A stretch of DNA of 64,000 nt from CBDCYH01 sp965224105 (GTDB lineage: Bacteria; Bacteroidota; Rhodothermia; Rhodothermales; JABDKH01). A model generated the notes under the pieces. It was given only the letters and a program-made list of their open reading frames with translations, was not told where the DNA came from and ran no database searches. A program made the position numbers and the translations under genes. Positions 1-10,000 of this stretch are shown here, in pieces; position 1 is the stretch's first letter; every line of letters begins with the position of its first letter. The stretch is taken from NCBI GenBank assembly GCA_965224105.1, contig CBDCYH010000001.1:186001-250000 (forward strand). Direction: 5' to 3'.

Positions 1-675
1 GTTGCATGGGGAGCCATTCTCACTTTTCTAGCAACGCCCGTGTTAACCTATTTCTTTGGGAAACGCTGGTATTGCTCGTGGGTGTGCGGATGCGGCGGAC
101 TCGCGGAGACGGCTGGCGACCCGTATCGGCACCTGTCGGATAAATCACTCGGGGCCTGGAAGTTTGAGCGATGGCTTATCTACAGCATCTTCCTCGCCAT
201 CATCCTCCTTACCGCTGGGCTGTGGGTCAACTCTGCGTCGGAGGGCGCCTTGCTGGGGAATTCAACCCGCAGCGCATCTCGATGGTACGGTTTCCTTATT
301 GGAGCCGTTTTCTCTGGCGTCATCGGAGTTGGGTTCTACCCCATCATGGGTTCACGCGTCTGGTGTCGCTTCGGTTGTCCAATGGCGGCCTACCTGGGAA
401 TCCTGCAGAAGTATTTTTCTCGATTTCGGATTACAACTAACGGAGGGCAGTGCATATCATGTGGCAATTGCTCCAAGTATTGTGAGATGGGCATCGATGT
501 TCGCTGGTACGCGCAGCGAGGACAAAATATCGTCCGAGCAAGTTGCGTCGGATGCGGCGTTTGCTCGGCCGTGTGTCCAAGAGGGGTCCTGAATTTGGAG
601 AACGGCCCGACCGCTACCCGTTATAACGGCCCGATCCTCATCGACCGCGATTCAGTCTCTATTATCGAAGACTAG
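1..675 (+). CDS. Membrane polyferredoxin, NapH/CcoG-like (5' truncated)
   Basis: Membrane iron-sulfur protein of the NapH/CcoG/NosR-C type, which passes electrons between the membrane and a partner oxidoreductase; the partner cannot be told from here. The frame is open back to base 1 with no stop, so the N-terminus lies outside the window and the first in-frame GTG (base 40) is not a convincing start. About 224 residues are visible. They include a Cys-rich segment WYCSWVCGCGG after a hydrophobic stretch, further membrane segments, the motif RVWCRFGCP typical of this family, and two C-terminal 4Fe-4S sites, CISCGNCSKYC and CVGCGVCSAVCP. The first site lacks the usual proline after its fourth cysteine. 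It ends with TAG; comM follows after 136 bases. The family call is firm, the exact subfamily is not. Confidence 0.8.
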   Translation, partial: VAWGAILTFLATPVLTYFFGKRWYCSWVCGCGGLAETAGDPYRHLSDKSLGAWKFERWLIYSIFLAIILLTAGLWVNSASEGALLGNSTRSASRWYGFLIGAVFSGVIGVGFYPIMGSRVWCRFGCPMAAYLGILQKYFSRFRITTNGGQCISCGNCSKYCEMGIDVRWYAQRGQNIVRASCVGCGVCSAVCPRGVLNLENGPTATRYNGPILIDRDSVSIIED

Positions 676-811
676 CCAGATCAAAAACCTCGTTGTAGCA
701 AAAGGGCGAATGCGGTGTGCCAATCTCCCAAAAGCTGGCAGTGTAGGTGGAGTCGCTTGGTTACGGTTTCTGCAAAGCCGTGTTAACCTGATGTAGCAAA
801 CTAACAGCATA

Positions 812-2359
812 ATGCTTAGTCGGGTCTGGAGCGGCACTCCCATCGGGATCGAGTCGTTGCCGGTCGAAATTGAGACGCACAAAGTTTCAGGGATGCCAGC
901 CTACACAGTTGTCGGGTTGGCCAACGGAGCAGTAAGGGAGAGTCGTGGGAGAATAGTCGCTGCAATCGAAGAGTCACATCTGCCATACCCGCGCGGACGG
1001 GTTACTATCAGTCTGGCTCCAGCCGACGTCAAGAAAGAAAGCGCTTCGTTCGACTTACCGATTGCTATCGGATTAATCGCGGCTGCCGATTGGATGGACG
1101 GGAAAGAAATGCTCGACAGAACCATGATTGCGGGAGAGCTGGCGTTGGATGGTCGTGTTAGATCTGTTCGGGGGATTCTCTCGTTGGCGCTTTGTGCCAG
1201 ATCTGAGGGAAAAGAAGCCGTGATCGTGCCGTATGAGAATGCCATGGAGGCGGCGGTGGTTGGTGGTATTCAGGTCTACGGAGTGAGGACGCTGCTCGAA
1301 GCATTTCTGGTTGTCTGCGGTTCACCCAACGCGCCCGGACCGATCACTTCTTCCAACCTGTCCGAGCCAGTGCGAATCTCTGAGAGCACGAAAGACTTTT
1401 CGGATGTCAAAGGACAGGTAGCTGTAAAACGGGCGCTGGAAATTGCGGCCGCTGGTGGCCACAATTTGCTGATGATTGGGCCGCCGGGTTCGGGTAAAAC
1501 GATGCTCGCGAGCCGGATGCCATCTATTCTGCCGCCACTAACGAACGACGAATCGTTGGAGACCACCCGCATCCATTCTGTTGGGGGGAAGTTGCCTCCT
1601 GATGTCGGACTTGTCGGAGAGCGACCCTTCCGATGTCCCCACCACACAATTTCTGATGTAGGTCTGTGTGGAGGAGGCGCGGTCCCGAAGCCTGGCGAAA
1701 TCTCGCTCGCTCACAACGGAGTGCTTTTCCTTGACGAGTTGCCCGAGTTCCAACGGTCCGTTCTAGAGGTTTTGCGCCAGCCTCTGGAGGATGGCCAAAT
1801 CTGCATCAGTCGGGCCCAGTTCACTGCTATCTTCCCTGCGAAATTCATGTTGATCGCCAGCATGAATCCGTGCCCCTGCGGTTACCTCTCTCATCCTGAA
1901 AGGACTTGTACTTGCACACCGCAACTGATCCAACGATACCTTGCCAGACTTAGCGGTCCGCTCCTGGACCGTATAGACCTCCACGTGGAGGTGGTCCCGG
2001 TTCCAGTCGATGTATTGCAGTCATCGTCCGTGTCCGAAGACTCAGCCTCTGTGCAGGAGCGGGTTATTAAAGCTAGATTGTTGCAGGAGGTGCGCCAGGC
2101 ATCGGACAGCTCAGCGACTGTATGCAATGCGCAGTTGTCACCGAAGGCTGTTGCAAAACACTGCACCCTCGATTCCAGCTCCAGTGAGCTGCTCAAGACA
2201 GCCATGGTTCGCTATGGATTTTCCGCGAGGGCCTTTTCGCGGATCCTGAAGGTGGCTCGAACGATTGCAGACCTGGACGAATCACCGAGAATTAGGGAGG
2301 TGCACCTTGGAGAGGCGATACAGTATCGCTCGTTAGAGAAATCCTGGTGGATCGGATGA
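812..2359 (+). CDS. comM: YifB/ComM-family Mg-chelatase-like AAA+ ATPase
   Basis: 515-residue cytoplasmic AAA+ protein of the YifB/ComM family. Characterised ComM is a hexameric helicase that promotes branch migration during natural transformation. Visible features: an N-terminal Lon-protease-like domain (about residues 1-170) opening MLSRVWSGTPIGIE, Walker A GPPGSGKT near 222-229, the HTISDVGLCGGG segment, Walker B LFLDELPEF, and the Cys-rich CPCGYLSHPERTCTC followed by SGPLLDRIDLHVEV. Length matches the family and the ATG start fits the conserved N-terminus. Transcribed alone; it converges on exbD with only 16 bases between their stops. In a species not known to be competent the role may be recombination repair. 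Confidence 0.95.
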   Translation: MLSRVWSGTPIGIESLPVEIETHKVSGMPAYTVVGLANGAVRESRGRIVAAIEESHLPYPRGRVTISLAPADVKKESASFDLPIAIGLIAAADWMDGKEMLDRTMIAGELALDGRVRSVRGILSLALCARSEGKEAVIVPYENAMEAAVVGGIQVYGVRTLLEAFLVVCGSPNAPGPITSSNLSEPVRISESTKDFSDVKGQVAVKRALEIAAAGGHNLLMIGPPGSGKTMLASRMPSILPPLTNDESLETTRIHSVGGKLPPDVGLVGERPFRCPHHTISDVGLCGGGAVPKPGEISLAHNGVLFLDELPEFQRSVLEVLRQPLEDGQICISRAQFTAIFPAKFMLIASMNPCPCGYLSHPERTCTCTPQLIQRYLARLSGPLLDRIDLHVEVVPVPVDVLQSSSVSEDSASVQERVIKARLLQEVRQASDSSATVCNAQLSPKAVAKHCTLDSSSSELLKTAMVRYGFSARAFSRILKVARTIADLDESPRIREVHLGEAIQYRSLEKSWWIG

Positions 2360-2375
2360 TCCTTTCTATGCCTTG

Positions 2376-2780
2376 CTAGCGCAGTCGCTCGCGTTCCGTC
2401 GCCATGATCACGCGCATCTGAAGGGCCTTACCGATGGACGCAACCTTTGCGAACTGTCCAACAGTGGCGCTGGCATCCGCTCGTAGAACAATCGCAGTCC
2501 TGTCGCGCATCGTACTACGGATGGTGGGAAGGAGGGCATCCTCCGACACAGGCTGTTGGTCAACGTAGTAACGCCCTTCATCGGTGATCGCGACGGTGAC
2601 ATAAAGATCCTGGAGCGACGCCGCCGTTGTGGCCTGAGGCAGATTTACCTGGATACCAAATTGTGGGATGAAGTTCGAGGTGAGCAGGAAGAAAATCAGC
2701 AGCAGCAGCACGATATCCGCTAGCCCGGCCAGGCTGTAAACGGTTATTGGCTTCTTGTGAGAGGAAAACTCGACTGACAT
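2376..2780 (-). CDS. exbD: ExbD/TolR-family proton-channel subunit
   Basis: 134-residue inner-membrane protein of the ExbD/TolR family. With ExbB/TolQ it forms a proton-driven motor that moves a periplasm-spanning partner. It has a short cytoplasmic N-terminus, one membrane helix (about residues 16-38) containing the conserved aspartate in GLADIVLLLLIFFLL, and a periplasmic domain ending in the usual region with KVASIGKALQMRVIMAT. Its ATG shares one base with the exbB stop (TAATG), so translation is probably coupled. It is the last gene of a six-gene operon. No tonB or tolA lies next to it, so the partner is open; the SPOR protein, the TPR protein and the barrel upstream are candidates. Confidence 0.93.
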   Translation of the reverse strand: MSVEFSSHKKPITVYSLAGLADIVLLLLIFFLLTSNFIPQFGIQVNLPQATTAASLQDLYVTVAITDEGRYYVDQQPVSEDALLPTIRSTMRDRTAIVLRADASATVGQFAKVASIGKALQMRVIMATERERLR

Positions 2781-3499
2781 TAGAAACTCCGGTCTTCAAA
2801 ACGAACCTGCGAGGGAGCGGGCTCCTGGAGGAGGTCGATAAAGTCGGTGGCAGACCGTTCCATGTCGTTAACAGCACGGTTGATTCGACCAAGCAAAAGG
2901 TTGTAGAAGAAGATCGCGATGATTCCAACAACCAGGCCTGCGGCTGTACTGAGCAAGGCTTCCCAGATGCCACCGGCAAGAACACTTGGGTTAACATTCC
3001 CCTGAAGGTTCTGGATTTCACGGAAAGCTTTGATCATCCCGGTCACCGTGCCCAGGAATCCAAGCATCGGAGCAACACCGGCGATCGTGGCGAGGAGGTC
3101 CATCCGCTTCTCTAGCTCGAACGTCTCATACTTGCCAGCCGCGTGAACAGAATCCTGAATTTCAGATATAGGTCGCCCGAGCCTCTCCAAGCCATGTCTG
3201 AGGATCCGGGTAATCGGAGTGTTCTGTCTGCTGCAGAAATTCTTGGCACCGATGATGTCACCTGCTTGCACATAGTCCCGAATCCTTTCGGTGACGAGAT
3301 CAGGATCGGACTTTGTTCGCCTAAGGGTGAGCATTCGCTCAGCAAAGAGGTAGATTGCGGCTAGCGAAAGGAGCAGGATGGGGAACATCACCCAGCCCCC
3401 TTCGAGGAAATTCTGCAGGTAGCTTTGTGTCTCTGGTGATGAAACCGCTAGGGAGTCTTGCCCGGTGATGAGGGCATCCTGAAAAAGAAAAGCTATCAT
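2780..3499 (-). CDS. exbB: MotA/TolQ/ExbB-family proton channel
   Basis: 239-residue inner-membrane proton-channel subunit of the MotA/TolQ/ExbB family. Three membrane segments are visible: about residues 35-53 (WVMFPILLLSLAAIYLF), and two in the C-terminal half around TIAGVAPMLGFLGTVTGMI and GIWEALLSTAAGLVVGIIAIFFY, with a cytoplasmic loop between the first and second. The LGFLGTVTGMI segment is the family signature. Its stop overlaps the exbD start by one base, and 18 bases separate it from the SPOR gene upstream. The pair resembles TolQR and the AglRQS gliding motor as much as ExbBD; the family alone does not decide which job it does. Confidence 0.94.
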   Translation of the reverse strand: MIAFLFQDALITGQDSLAVSSPETQSYLQNFLEGGWVMFPILLLSLAAIYLFAERMLTLRRTKSDPDLVTERIRDYVQAGDIIGAKNFCSRQNTPITRILRHGLERLGRPISEIQDSVHAAGKYETFELEKRMDLLATIAGVAPMLGFLGTVTGMIKAFREIQNLQGNVNPSVLAGGIWEALLSTAAGLVVGIIAIFFYNLLLGRINRAVNDMERSATDFIDLLQEPAPSQVRFEDRSF

Positions 3500-3517
3500 G
3501 AACTCAAAGGAGGTTCA

Positions 3518-4963
3518 CTACATGTCGGCGCTGATCTTCGTGATCCAACTTCCGTCGGGAAGCTCCGACTGCAGAGAGTTAAATGTGTTTCGTGCAACGG
3601 CAACAGATGTAAATTGACCAACTCCGACACGGAATCTGGTTTGCCCGTTGACGTTCACTCGTAGGACGTCGATCGGTTGATTGGCACTCGACAATCTGGC
3701 AGCAAAGCGCCGCGCAACGTTAAAGGCTTCCGACCTCGTTGGTTCCGAGGACACAATAATTGTGTAACCGGAGGCCGTCCGATCGATCCCTCCCGGATTC
3801 CATGTCTCAGCTGCGGGAGGATCAGTTGTCGTCGCTGCTGTGGCATCGGGACTTGAATCTCCTTCGCCGGTTTCGGTATCGCCAGCACCAGTCGGATCCT
3901 GAGCGACAGCTTCACCGTCGCCAACAGCCGTTTCCTCTGGCTGTGATGCTGGAGTTGCCGGAGGATCCACTCGCTGTTCCTCCGTCGCGGTTACTGCCGG
4001 CGCGTCGGCATCTTTCGTCACCAGGCCGCGATTAATGAACCAAAGCATGATCCCAATTATTCCCAGTAATGCTATGACTGGCACTGCTATGCGAGAAATA
4101 GACGGGCGATTTGTGGCATCCATTTCCAGAGAGTAGTTGCTGTCGTCTGGCACAGAGGTGATAGCCTCCGGAGCCCATTTTTTCACCGGACGCCTCGCAT
4201 CATTCGTCTCGGTCGGACTGGTCTCAATAACCGATGGATCAGTCAAGGCATCGACCTCTTCTGCTTCCTCTTCTTCTATCTCAGGTACAACGACAGGATC
4301 ATCAACCACTTCCGCGGTGTCGATCACCTCAGGAATTTCCTCTGCCTCGATCAGCTCTTCGCCTTCCTCGGCGGTTCGGCCTGGAAGTTTTTCCAGATCT
4401 TCGATCACGTCTTCGAGTTCAGAATCTTCTCCCGAAAAGAAGACAGGCTCTTCTTCAACTTGCTCTTCTTCCCGTGCAGGTGTTGTCGCGAGCGTGGATT
4501 CAGAGTCTGCATCCACGACAGGTATATCCGTTGGAGCCTCAGGTGCTTCTGTCTCATTGTTGATCTGCACGTCTTCCGCCTCGCGATCTTTCTTATTGGC
4601 AGCAGCGGCTGGATCAGTAACTAGTCTCAGTGCAGACGCGTGCGCAGGGCTGTCATCTGGCTCTTGTTCGAGCTCAGGCGGTCGATCTCTGAATCTGGGT
4701 TGCTGTCTCGGGACAGATTCGTTCGCCACATCAATTACATCCAATCCTGCAAACCTGTGATTCACTGCCTCCTGGAGGCCTCGCACAGGTCTGAAGAAAG
4801 TTTTCTCGCCCAATCTTTCAAACGTGCCGAGATCTTCCATAAAAAAAAGCTCGCCGGCAGCCAACTTTGTCTCAATTGATCGGGAAATCTCATCAGCTAA
4901 CAGGCGGGCCTCATCGATGTCCGTCTCCAGACGCTCCGCATATTTCAGGAGAAACGCTTGCAT
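3518..4963 (-). CDS. HU/CCDC81-like, single membrane span, SPOR-domain protein
   Basis: 481-residue inner-membrane protein with three parts. Residues 1-75 form an HU/CCDC81-like domain (pattern FFMEDLGTFERLGEKTFFRP then VNHRFAGL). Then comes a long, very acidic Glu/Asp/Thr-rich linker, then one membrane helix (IAVPVIALLGIIGIMLWFI, about two thirds along). A second low-complexity linker leads to a C-terminal SPOR domain (YTIIVSSEPTRSEAFNVARR ... FRVGVGQFTS). SPOR domains bind septal peptidoglycan lacking stem peptides; HU-like folds bind DNA or proteins. The orientation expected is HU part in the cytoplasm and SPOR in the periplasm. I start it at ATG 4963: the frame extends to a TTG at 5002, but that would overlap the preceding gene by 26 bases. 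Function in the operon is inferred, not known. Confidence 0.85.
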   Translation of the reverse strand: MQAFLLKYAERLETDIDEARLLADEISRSIETKLAAGELFFMEDLGTFERLGEKTFFRPVRGLQEAVNHRFAGLDVIDVANESVPRQQPRFRDRPPELEQEPDDSPAHASALRLVTDPAAAANKKDREAEDVQINNETEAPEAPTDIPVVDADSESTLATTPAREEEQVEEEPVFFSGEDSELEDVIEDLEKLPGRTAEEGEELIEAEEIPEVIDTAEVVDDPVVVPEIEEEEAEEVDALTDPSVIETSPTETNDARRPVKKWAPEAITSVPDDSNYSLEMDATNRPSISRIAVPVIALLGIIGIMLWFINRGLVTKDADAPAVTATEEQRVDPPATPASQPEETAVGDGEAVAQDPTGAGDTETGEGDSSPDATAATTTDPPAAETWNPGGIDRTASGYTIIVSSEPTRSEAFNVARRFAARLSSANQPIDVLRVNVNGQTRFRVGVGQFTSVAVARNTFNSLQSELPDGSWITKISADM

Positions 4964-4976
4964 TCTGCTTGAGTGA

Positions 4977-5180
4977 CTATGACTCAGGTTCAAAGTGGAC
5001 AAAATCTCTTGGAGGATGGATTATCGTGTGGCCGTTAGGCTGATCTTCAATCTCGGATGGGGAGTGCCTTACTTCGAGAACTCCTACTCCCGGGAGTTCT
5101 ACCGGATCACCTTTCACGAGCATTTCCCGGATGACCGAGACGAAGGTGTCAAACTGGTTCTTAGTCGGCGGCGTAGCCAT
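4977..5180 (-). CDS. Minimal HU-like protein
   Basis: 67-residue protein resembling the core of HU/IHF: FDTFVSVIREMLVKGDPVEL, then PGVGVLEVR, then NGHTIIHPPRDFVHFEPES, which follows the family pattern of an amphipathic helix, a beta hairpin with G-x-G-x-hydrophobic, and a final strand ending in a phenylalanine. Normal HU is about 90 residues; this one lacks the first helix and the last helix, and its DNA-binding arm is short and not basic. It may not bind DNA in the normal way. The frame continues upstream to 5279, but ATG 5180 gives the conserved beginning. It sits 13 bases before the HU/SPOR gene, so two HU-like proteins are encoded side by side. Confidence 0.75.
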   Translation of the reverse strand: MATPPTKNQFDTFVSVIREMLVKGDPVELPGVGVLEVRHSPSEIEDQPNGHTIIHPPRDFVHFEPES

Positions 5181-5256
5181 GTGAGTCGTAGAAGTTTCAG
5201 GGTTCGGGCAAAATATCGAATTTCCGCACCTAAAAACAGGACCGGCGTTGATTACC

Positions 5257-7035
5257 TCACCACGTGATGCGAACCCCACCCATCAGTGTGTGATTTGTAA
5301 CGGGATAGCCGTCCCAATACCGAACATCAGATCCCAAAAAGTGCCTTCCACTTAAGGTAAGACCAATGCTTGAGATGATGTTATACCGAGCTTTCCACCT
5401 GATTTGGCCCGCCGGATCAAGCTCGATCTGCTTGGCCAGGTCCGCAAACGTACTAGACTGAACCAGTCCATCCAATCGAAAGAACCACGCACCCTCAGCC
5501 ACAGTCAAATAGGCACTGCCGAGACCCCTGGGGAAATAGGCCAGGTCTCGATTATCCTCGCCGAGACTTCCGCGCTGATATTTCCCGGAAGCTCCAACCG
5601 TCAGCGATTTGCTCATCACTGCGGTGAATTCTGCCCCGGCAGTGAAGATGTCCGCCTTGTCATAATCAGCGACAATAACGCCATTTTGTAGATCTGGTAG
5701 CAACTCGACGGTAAAAGGAGATCTGAAATGCAGATAGTTGGGTGAATGTTTGTATCCCCCAAATCCTCTGAGCGTAACATCGCCAAGGAAAAATTTCACT
5801 CCACCCTCGGCGTTGAAAGGTAAAACTACCGGTTGCAAAACGGGCTGGTCCTGCAGATATGGGGAATGCAAGTACAGGTCGCTGAGTGCTGCAGGCGAGA
5901 CCGTTGGTTCGTTCTTCGCATAGACGGTCAGTTGTGGCGATGGAGCGAGTGAAGCGCGCACGTCTCCGCTCAGGTAAATTATTTTTTCTGATGATCCACT
6001 AGATGAAACTGCGGGGTTGAAGAAAGAGGCAATGAACGCCGGGGCAAGCTTCAGGTCTACATTCCTGTTGGAGAAGGCTATTCCCGCCGCCAACTTGGTG
6101 TAGGCTGTACTCGTCGCAGATGGCTCGCCCTCATCTTGATTCGCCGCTCCGGCAGTCGCATCGATAAGCAATTTTGTAGCGTTCAACGGGAGTGCTGCAG
6201 ATCCCTCTGCGTCTACTCTTTTTTCGATCATATCGAATTCTGGTGGAATGATGAGGAGCCCATTCAGTAGCGCAGACTCATGCGAAGCTCTGCCAATTCT
6301 GACTTTCGCCGCCACCGGGATATCTATCGCCTCTCCCGATGCCAGCTCCAGGGTAAGGCCCAGCCCACCGGCAGTTCTCTGGGGATTCTCATAGGCATAC
6401 GCTGAAGATTGTTCAAGAGCGTACAAGGTGTAACTGTCGGAAAAGCCGTCAAGAGTAAGTCCTGCCGATACCGAGCGTCCGTGATATCGTATGCCCGCAA
6501 AGCCTGCAAAAGAATCGTTCGGGTTCAGAATGGAAGGGTCCACATCGAAGACATTGCTGCCTTCCGACCCGTTGTAGTCGAATGCGCCGTGTAGTGTTAT
6601 CTCTTCGCCGATCGGCTGGCCAATCCGAATGCGAGCAAGGCGCGAGTAGTACGATCCGCCTGCCAATTCAAGCTCGCCGTAGCGACTGTTGCTTGTGGCA
6701 AAGGAGGTGATGCTTGGCACCTGCGGTCGTTGCAGCGGTGACGCCGGGAGATCGACGCTGTTCTGTTTGTATTCTTCGACATACGGTTGGCGAGACCGCG
6801 GCAGTTCCGCGATCCGGGGTGGAGGGTAAAACCCTACCAGAGGTTGCCTCTGCAAGGACGGGAAAGAGACTTCCAATTCTCCTTTGATTTCGATTTCCCT
6901 TGGGGCAATGTCAGGCAGCGTTTGATTCGGGGGATCGTCCTGACCCATCGCGAACCCGGCAGACGAGAAAACTAGTACGATCAATAGCCCGAAGATCCGA
7001 GCCCCGCTTATGGAGATTGGAGAGAACATGCTCAT
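5257..7035 (-). CDS. Outer-membrane beta-barrel protein of the envelope operon
   Basis: 592-residue exported protein with a signal peptide (IFGLLIVLVFSSAGFA, then MGQDD), a proline-rich N-terminal segment of about 100 residues (FYPPPRIAELPRSRQPYVEE), and then a long run of alternating strands that ends in MGGVRITW. The terminal aromatic residue and the strand pattern indicate an outer-membrane barrel, TonB-receptor-like but with no recognisable plug domain. I chose ATG 7035, one base after the stop of the TPR gene (TAAGATG), rather than the longer frame that would overlap it. Tight coupling to the TPR gene and to ExbB/ExbD suggests a joint envelope function. No substrate can be inferred. Confidence 0.8.
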   Translation of the reverse strand: MSMFSPISISGARIFGLLIVLVFSSAGFAMGQDDPPNQTLPDIAPREIEIKGELEVSFPSLQRQPLVGFYPPPRIAELPRSRQPYVEEYKQNSVDLPASPLQRPQVPSITSFATSNSRYGELELAGGSYYSRLARIRIGQPIGEEITLHGAFDYNGSEGSNVFDVDPSILNPNDSFAGFAGIRYHGRSVSAGLTLDGFSDSYTLYALEQSSAYAYENPQRTAGGLGLTLELASGEAIDIPVAAKVRIGRASHESALLNGLLIIPPEFDMIEKRVDAEGSAALPLNATKLLIDATAGAANQDEGEPSATSTAYTKLAAGIAFSNRNVDLKLAPAFIASFFNPAVSSSGSSEKIIYLSGDVRASLAPSPQLTVYAKNEPTVSPAALSDLYLHSPYLQDQPVLQPVVLPFNAEGGVKFFLGDVTLRGFGGYKHSPNYLHFRSPFTVELLPDLQNGVIVADYDKADIFTAGAEFTAVMSKSLTVGASGKYQRGSLGEDNRDLAYFPRGLGSAYLTVAEGAWFFRLDGLVQSSTFADLAKQIELDPAGQIRWKARYNIISSIGLTLSGRHFLGSDVRYWDGYPVTNHTLMGGVRITW

Positions 7036-7036
7036 C

Positions 7037-10000
7037 TTATATCGACTGTTTTCGTTCTGAGGCAGTCTGCGCATATGGAGTACCTCGATACTGCGATATC
7101 ACCAGGTCTAACATTTGCACTGCGTCTCCTCTTCTTCCCAGTTGTGCAAATGCCGTTGCCTGATTCAGATAACCCTGGGCCATCCAGTTGGGATATCCAG
7201 AGAACAATGCCGGAACCCTGCCAAGCTCATCAATGGCAGCTTGCGGTTGTCCCAATTCGATGAGCAGCTCGCCGAGAAGAACCAGTGCCTCGGCCCCTGT
7301 CTCATCGCTACTTGCCGAGGCAACTGTCCGGAGTAGGGAAATGGCCTCGTCGTTGCGACCTTGTTCTTTGTAGACCTGCGCCAGACCTAACTGCGCAAGC
7401 AATCCTTCTGCGGTGACGGACGAGCCCGCGCCTGACAGCAGCTGCTCCGCCTCATCTGCGCGGCCCAACTTCAAAAGCGCCAACGCCTGGCCATAGCGGG
7501 CGCGGCCAACAATCGTGGCAGACGTCGTCACTGCCTCCATTTTTTGATACGCCTCGAGCGATCGCGCAAACATTGACCTGCCGTAGTAGATTTTGCCGAG
7601 ATCCCGATAGGCATCCGCTGCCCTCGGACTGGAGGGATAACGATCAACGACCTGGCGCAGGTATGACTCTGCTTCAGTCATTTGCTCTCGATCGAGGTAG
7701 ATGGTACCCACGAAGTAGTAGGCGTCGGGAAGGAGATCGTCCGTCTTGGCGGTGCGGATAAACTGCTGGAAATCAGCCAAAGCCTCGTCTATGCGCCCGC
7801 TCTGGAATTTTACTTCCGCTTGCTTAAACCGAAGCTGGTCGACAATGGGTGAGTTTGGATTTCTGCGGGCGAAGTCCTCAATCTCTTGATCTGCCCGTTC
7901 TTCATCGCCCAGTGCGATGAACGTGTACTGCAGACTAGCTGCCGCATCAGCTGCGACCGGAGAGGTGGGATAGTTATCCAGTACTCTCCGGTACGATATC
8001 ACCGCGCTCTCCATGTCCCCGCTGTTAAATTGGGCGTCACCTATGGCATACTGGGCTTTGGCTGCAAGAGGATCGTTGGGATACGCAGAGACAAGCTGCT
8101 GGAAGGACGCAACCGCGTCGAGATAGGACCCCTCCTGAAATTGCGCTTCGCCGATACTGTACATCGCCTCTTCCCGAAGCTCACTCTGCGGATAGCCATC
8201 AACCAGCGACCGGAACGTCGTTACAGCGTTAGCGGTGCGACCTGAGTTTGCATTGGCCTTGCCAATTTGGTAAAGCGTATAGTCTGCACCCGCCTCACCA
8301 AGCTGCTGATACGCATTGATCGCCTCGTCATACCGTTTCAACGCGAAATAGGAATCGGCAAGACGCATTGTCGCATCCGATTTGTATGGGATCGCTGAGG
8401 ACTCGTCGGTGTAGCGGTCAAGGAATCGCCTGAAATTTCCAATCGCACCCTCAAATTCTCCTGCTTTGAACTGCGTCCAGCCGAGAGAATAGTAGGCCGC
8501 GTTAACATGTTTCCCGGTCGGGTAGTCATTCAAGTAATTACTCAACAGCTGCCGTGATTCCTGAAGCTGGTTCAGCTGGAAAGCGGACTCAGCCGCCCAG
8601 AATAGAGATTCGGCCGCCCTATCCGGGTTCGAGTTATCCTCATGCATCGCCAGGAACGCAGATTTTGATTCTGCGAAACGATCATTACGGTACAACAGCC
8701 AAGCTTTTTGGAACAAGATCTCGTCGCGGATTCGGGAGTCCACGGCGTCCCTTCGGATGGCCTCATCGAAGGTTCCAAGCGCCGAATCGAAATTTCCCAG
8801 AGCAATGAAGGTGTTGCCATACATAGTTCGGGCTTCGTCGGCAAACTGTGACTCAGGATAATCAGACAACAGTTGGGCGAACGTAAGATTAGCTTCGTCC
8901 CACTTGCGGAGCTCGTACTTCGTCATTGCCAACTCGTACAGCGCTGCCTCTCGCATGCTGCCGGACTTCCATTTTTGAACATTCGTTTCAAGGAGTCTCT
9001 CGGCATCGACCGACCGGCCTTCCAGTTTGCGATTGACAGCTTCGTAGTACAGAGCCTTTTGAGCCAGTTCATCGTCAAAGCCCGTGTGGACTTTCTGGAA
9101 CTCATCCGCCGCCCATTGGTGCGCCTTCTCGAAGTGGTAGTTCCATGCAAGACCGTACTGGGCGCGTCGATAGTACGGACTCGACTCGTTGCCTTCGAGA
9201 AATCGGCGATAGTTCAGAATAGCCTGGTCACTTTGTCTAAGCTGGTTGTGTGATTCGGCGAGAATAAAGTACGCGCGCTCTCTGGCATCTTCCGACAGCT
9301 GACCCAGCCGATCGTTGACCTCCGCGACGACCCGTCGATACTCGCCAAGTTCGTAGTAGACCTCGGCTAGCGCCAGCCCCAGGTTCGTTGTAAACTCGCT
9401 ACCCGGATACCGATTCGAGAGCCGTTCGAATGCCTGCGCGGCTTCAGTGTATTCTTTGGCTCGTACATGGGTGTAGGCAATAGAGTAGAGAGCCGAAGGC
9501 GCGACCTCTGCCTCAGGGTAATTGACAATTAGCTTGTTGAGGTACTCAAGAGCCCGGGCGGGTCTATCGAGTTGATTCGCTGACTCGGCCATCCAGAAGA
9601 GCGCCAGCGCTGAAGTTTCTGTGGACGATCCTTCAGACTCGATCGTATGGAAGAAAGAAATAGCCTCCTCGTACTGCTCGGTCTCGTAGTAGAACTTGCC
9701 TAGCGACAATCGCGCTTCATACGCGAGGGGGTGGTTGGGGTAGTTCGTTCGAAAAAGGTCGAGCCGGTTTACGGCGTCTGCGTAGTGGGCGGCATTAAGC
9801 AGCGATTGAGCCTCATAGTAGAGCGCGTTCGGGACTCGTACGTCATCCGGGTGATTTTTCCGGAACAGCTCGAAAGCTGCTGATGATCTTTCGAATAGTC
9901 CATCCGCAAATAACTGGTACGCCTCCGCGTATTGGTCGTTAGAGGTTTTAGAGACTAATTGTGCCTGCGATTTCGTCGGCACGAGTATTGAAATGACCAG

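Noticed and set aside
3506..3614. Plus-strand AAAGGAGG followed eight bases later by ATG (3522), opening a 31-codon frame antisense to the SPOR gene
   Set aside because: A perfect Shine-Dalgarno in a group that rarely uses them, on the wrong strand of a well supported operon and encoding no recognisable protein; most likely chance.
4137..4760. Serine-rich 207-codon plus-strand frame
   Set aside because: It is the complement of the Glu/Asp-rich linker of the HU/SPOR gene; the composition explains it.
4964..5002. Longer SPOR gene beginning at TTG 5002
   Set aside because: It would overlap the HU-like gene by 26 bases and add 13 residues with no family resemblance; ATG 4963 is better.
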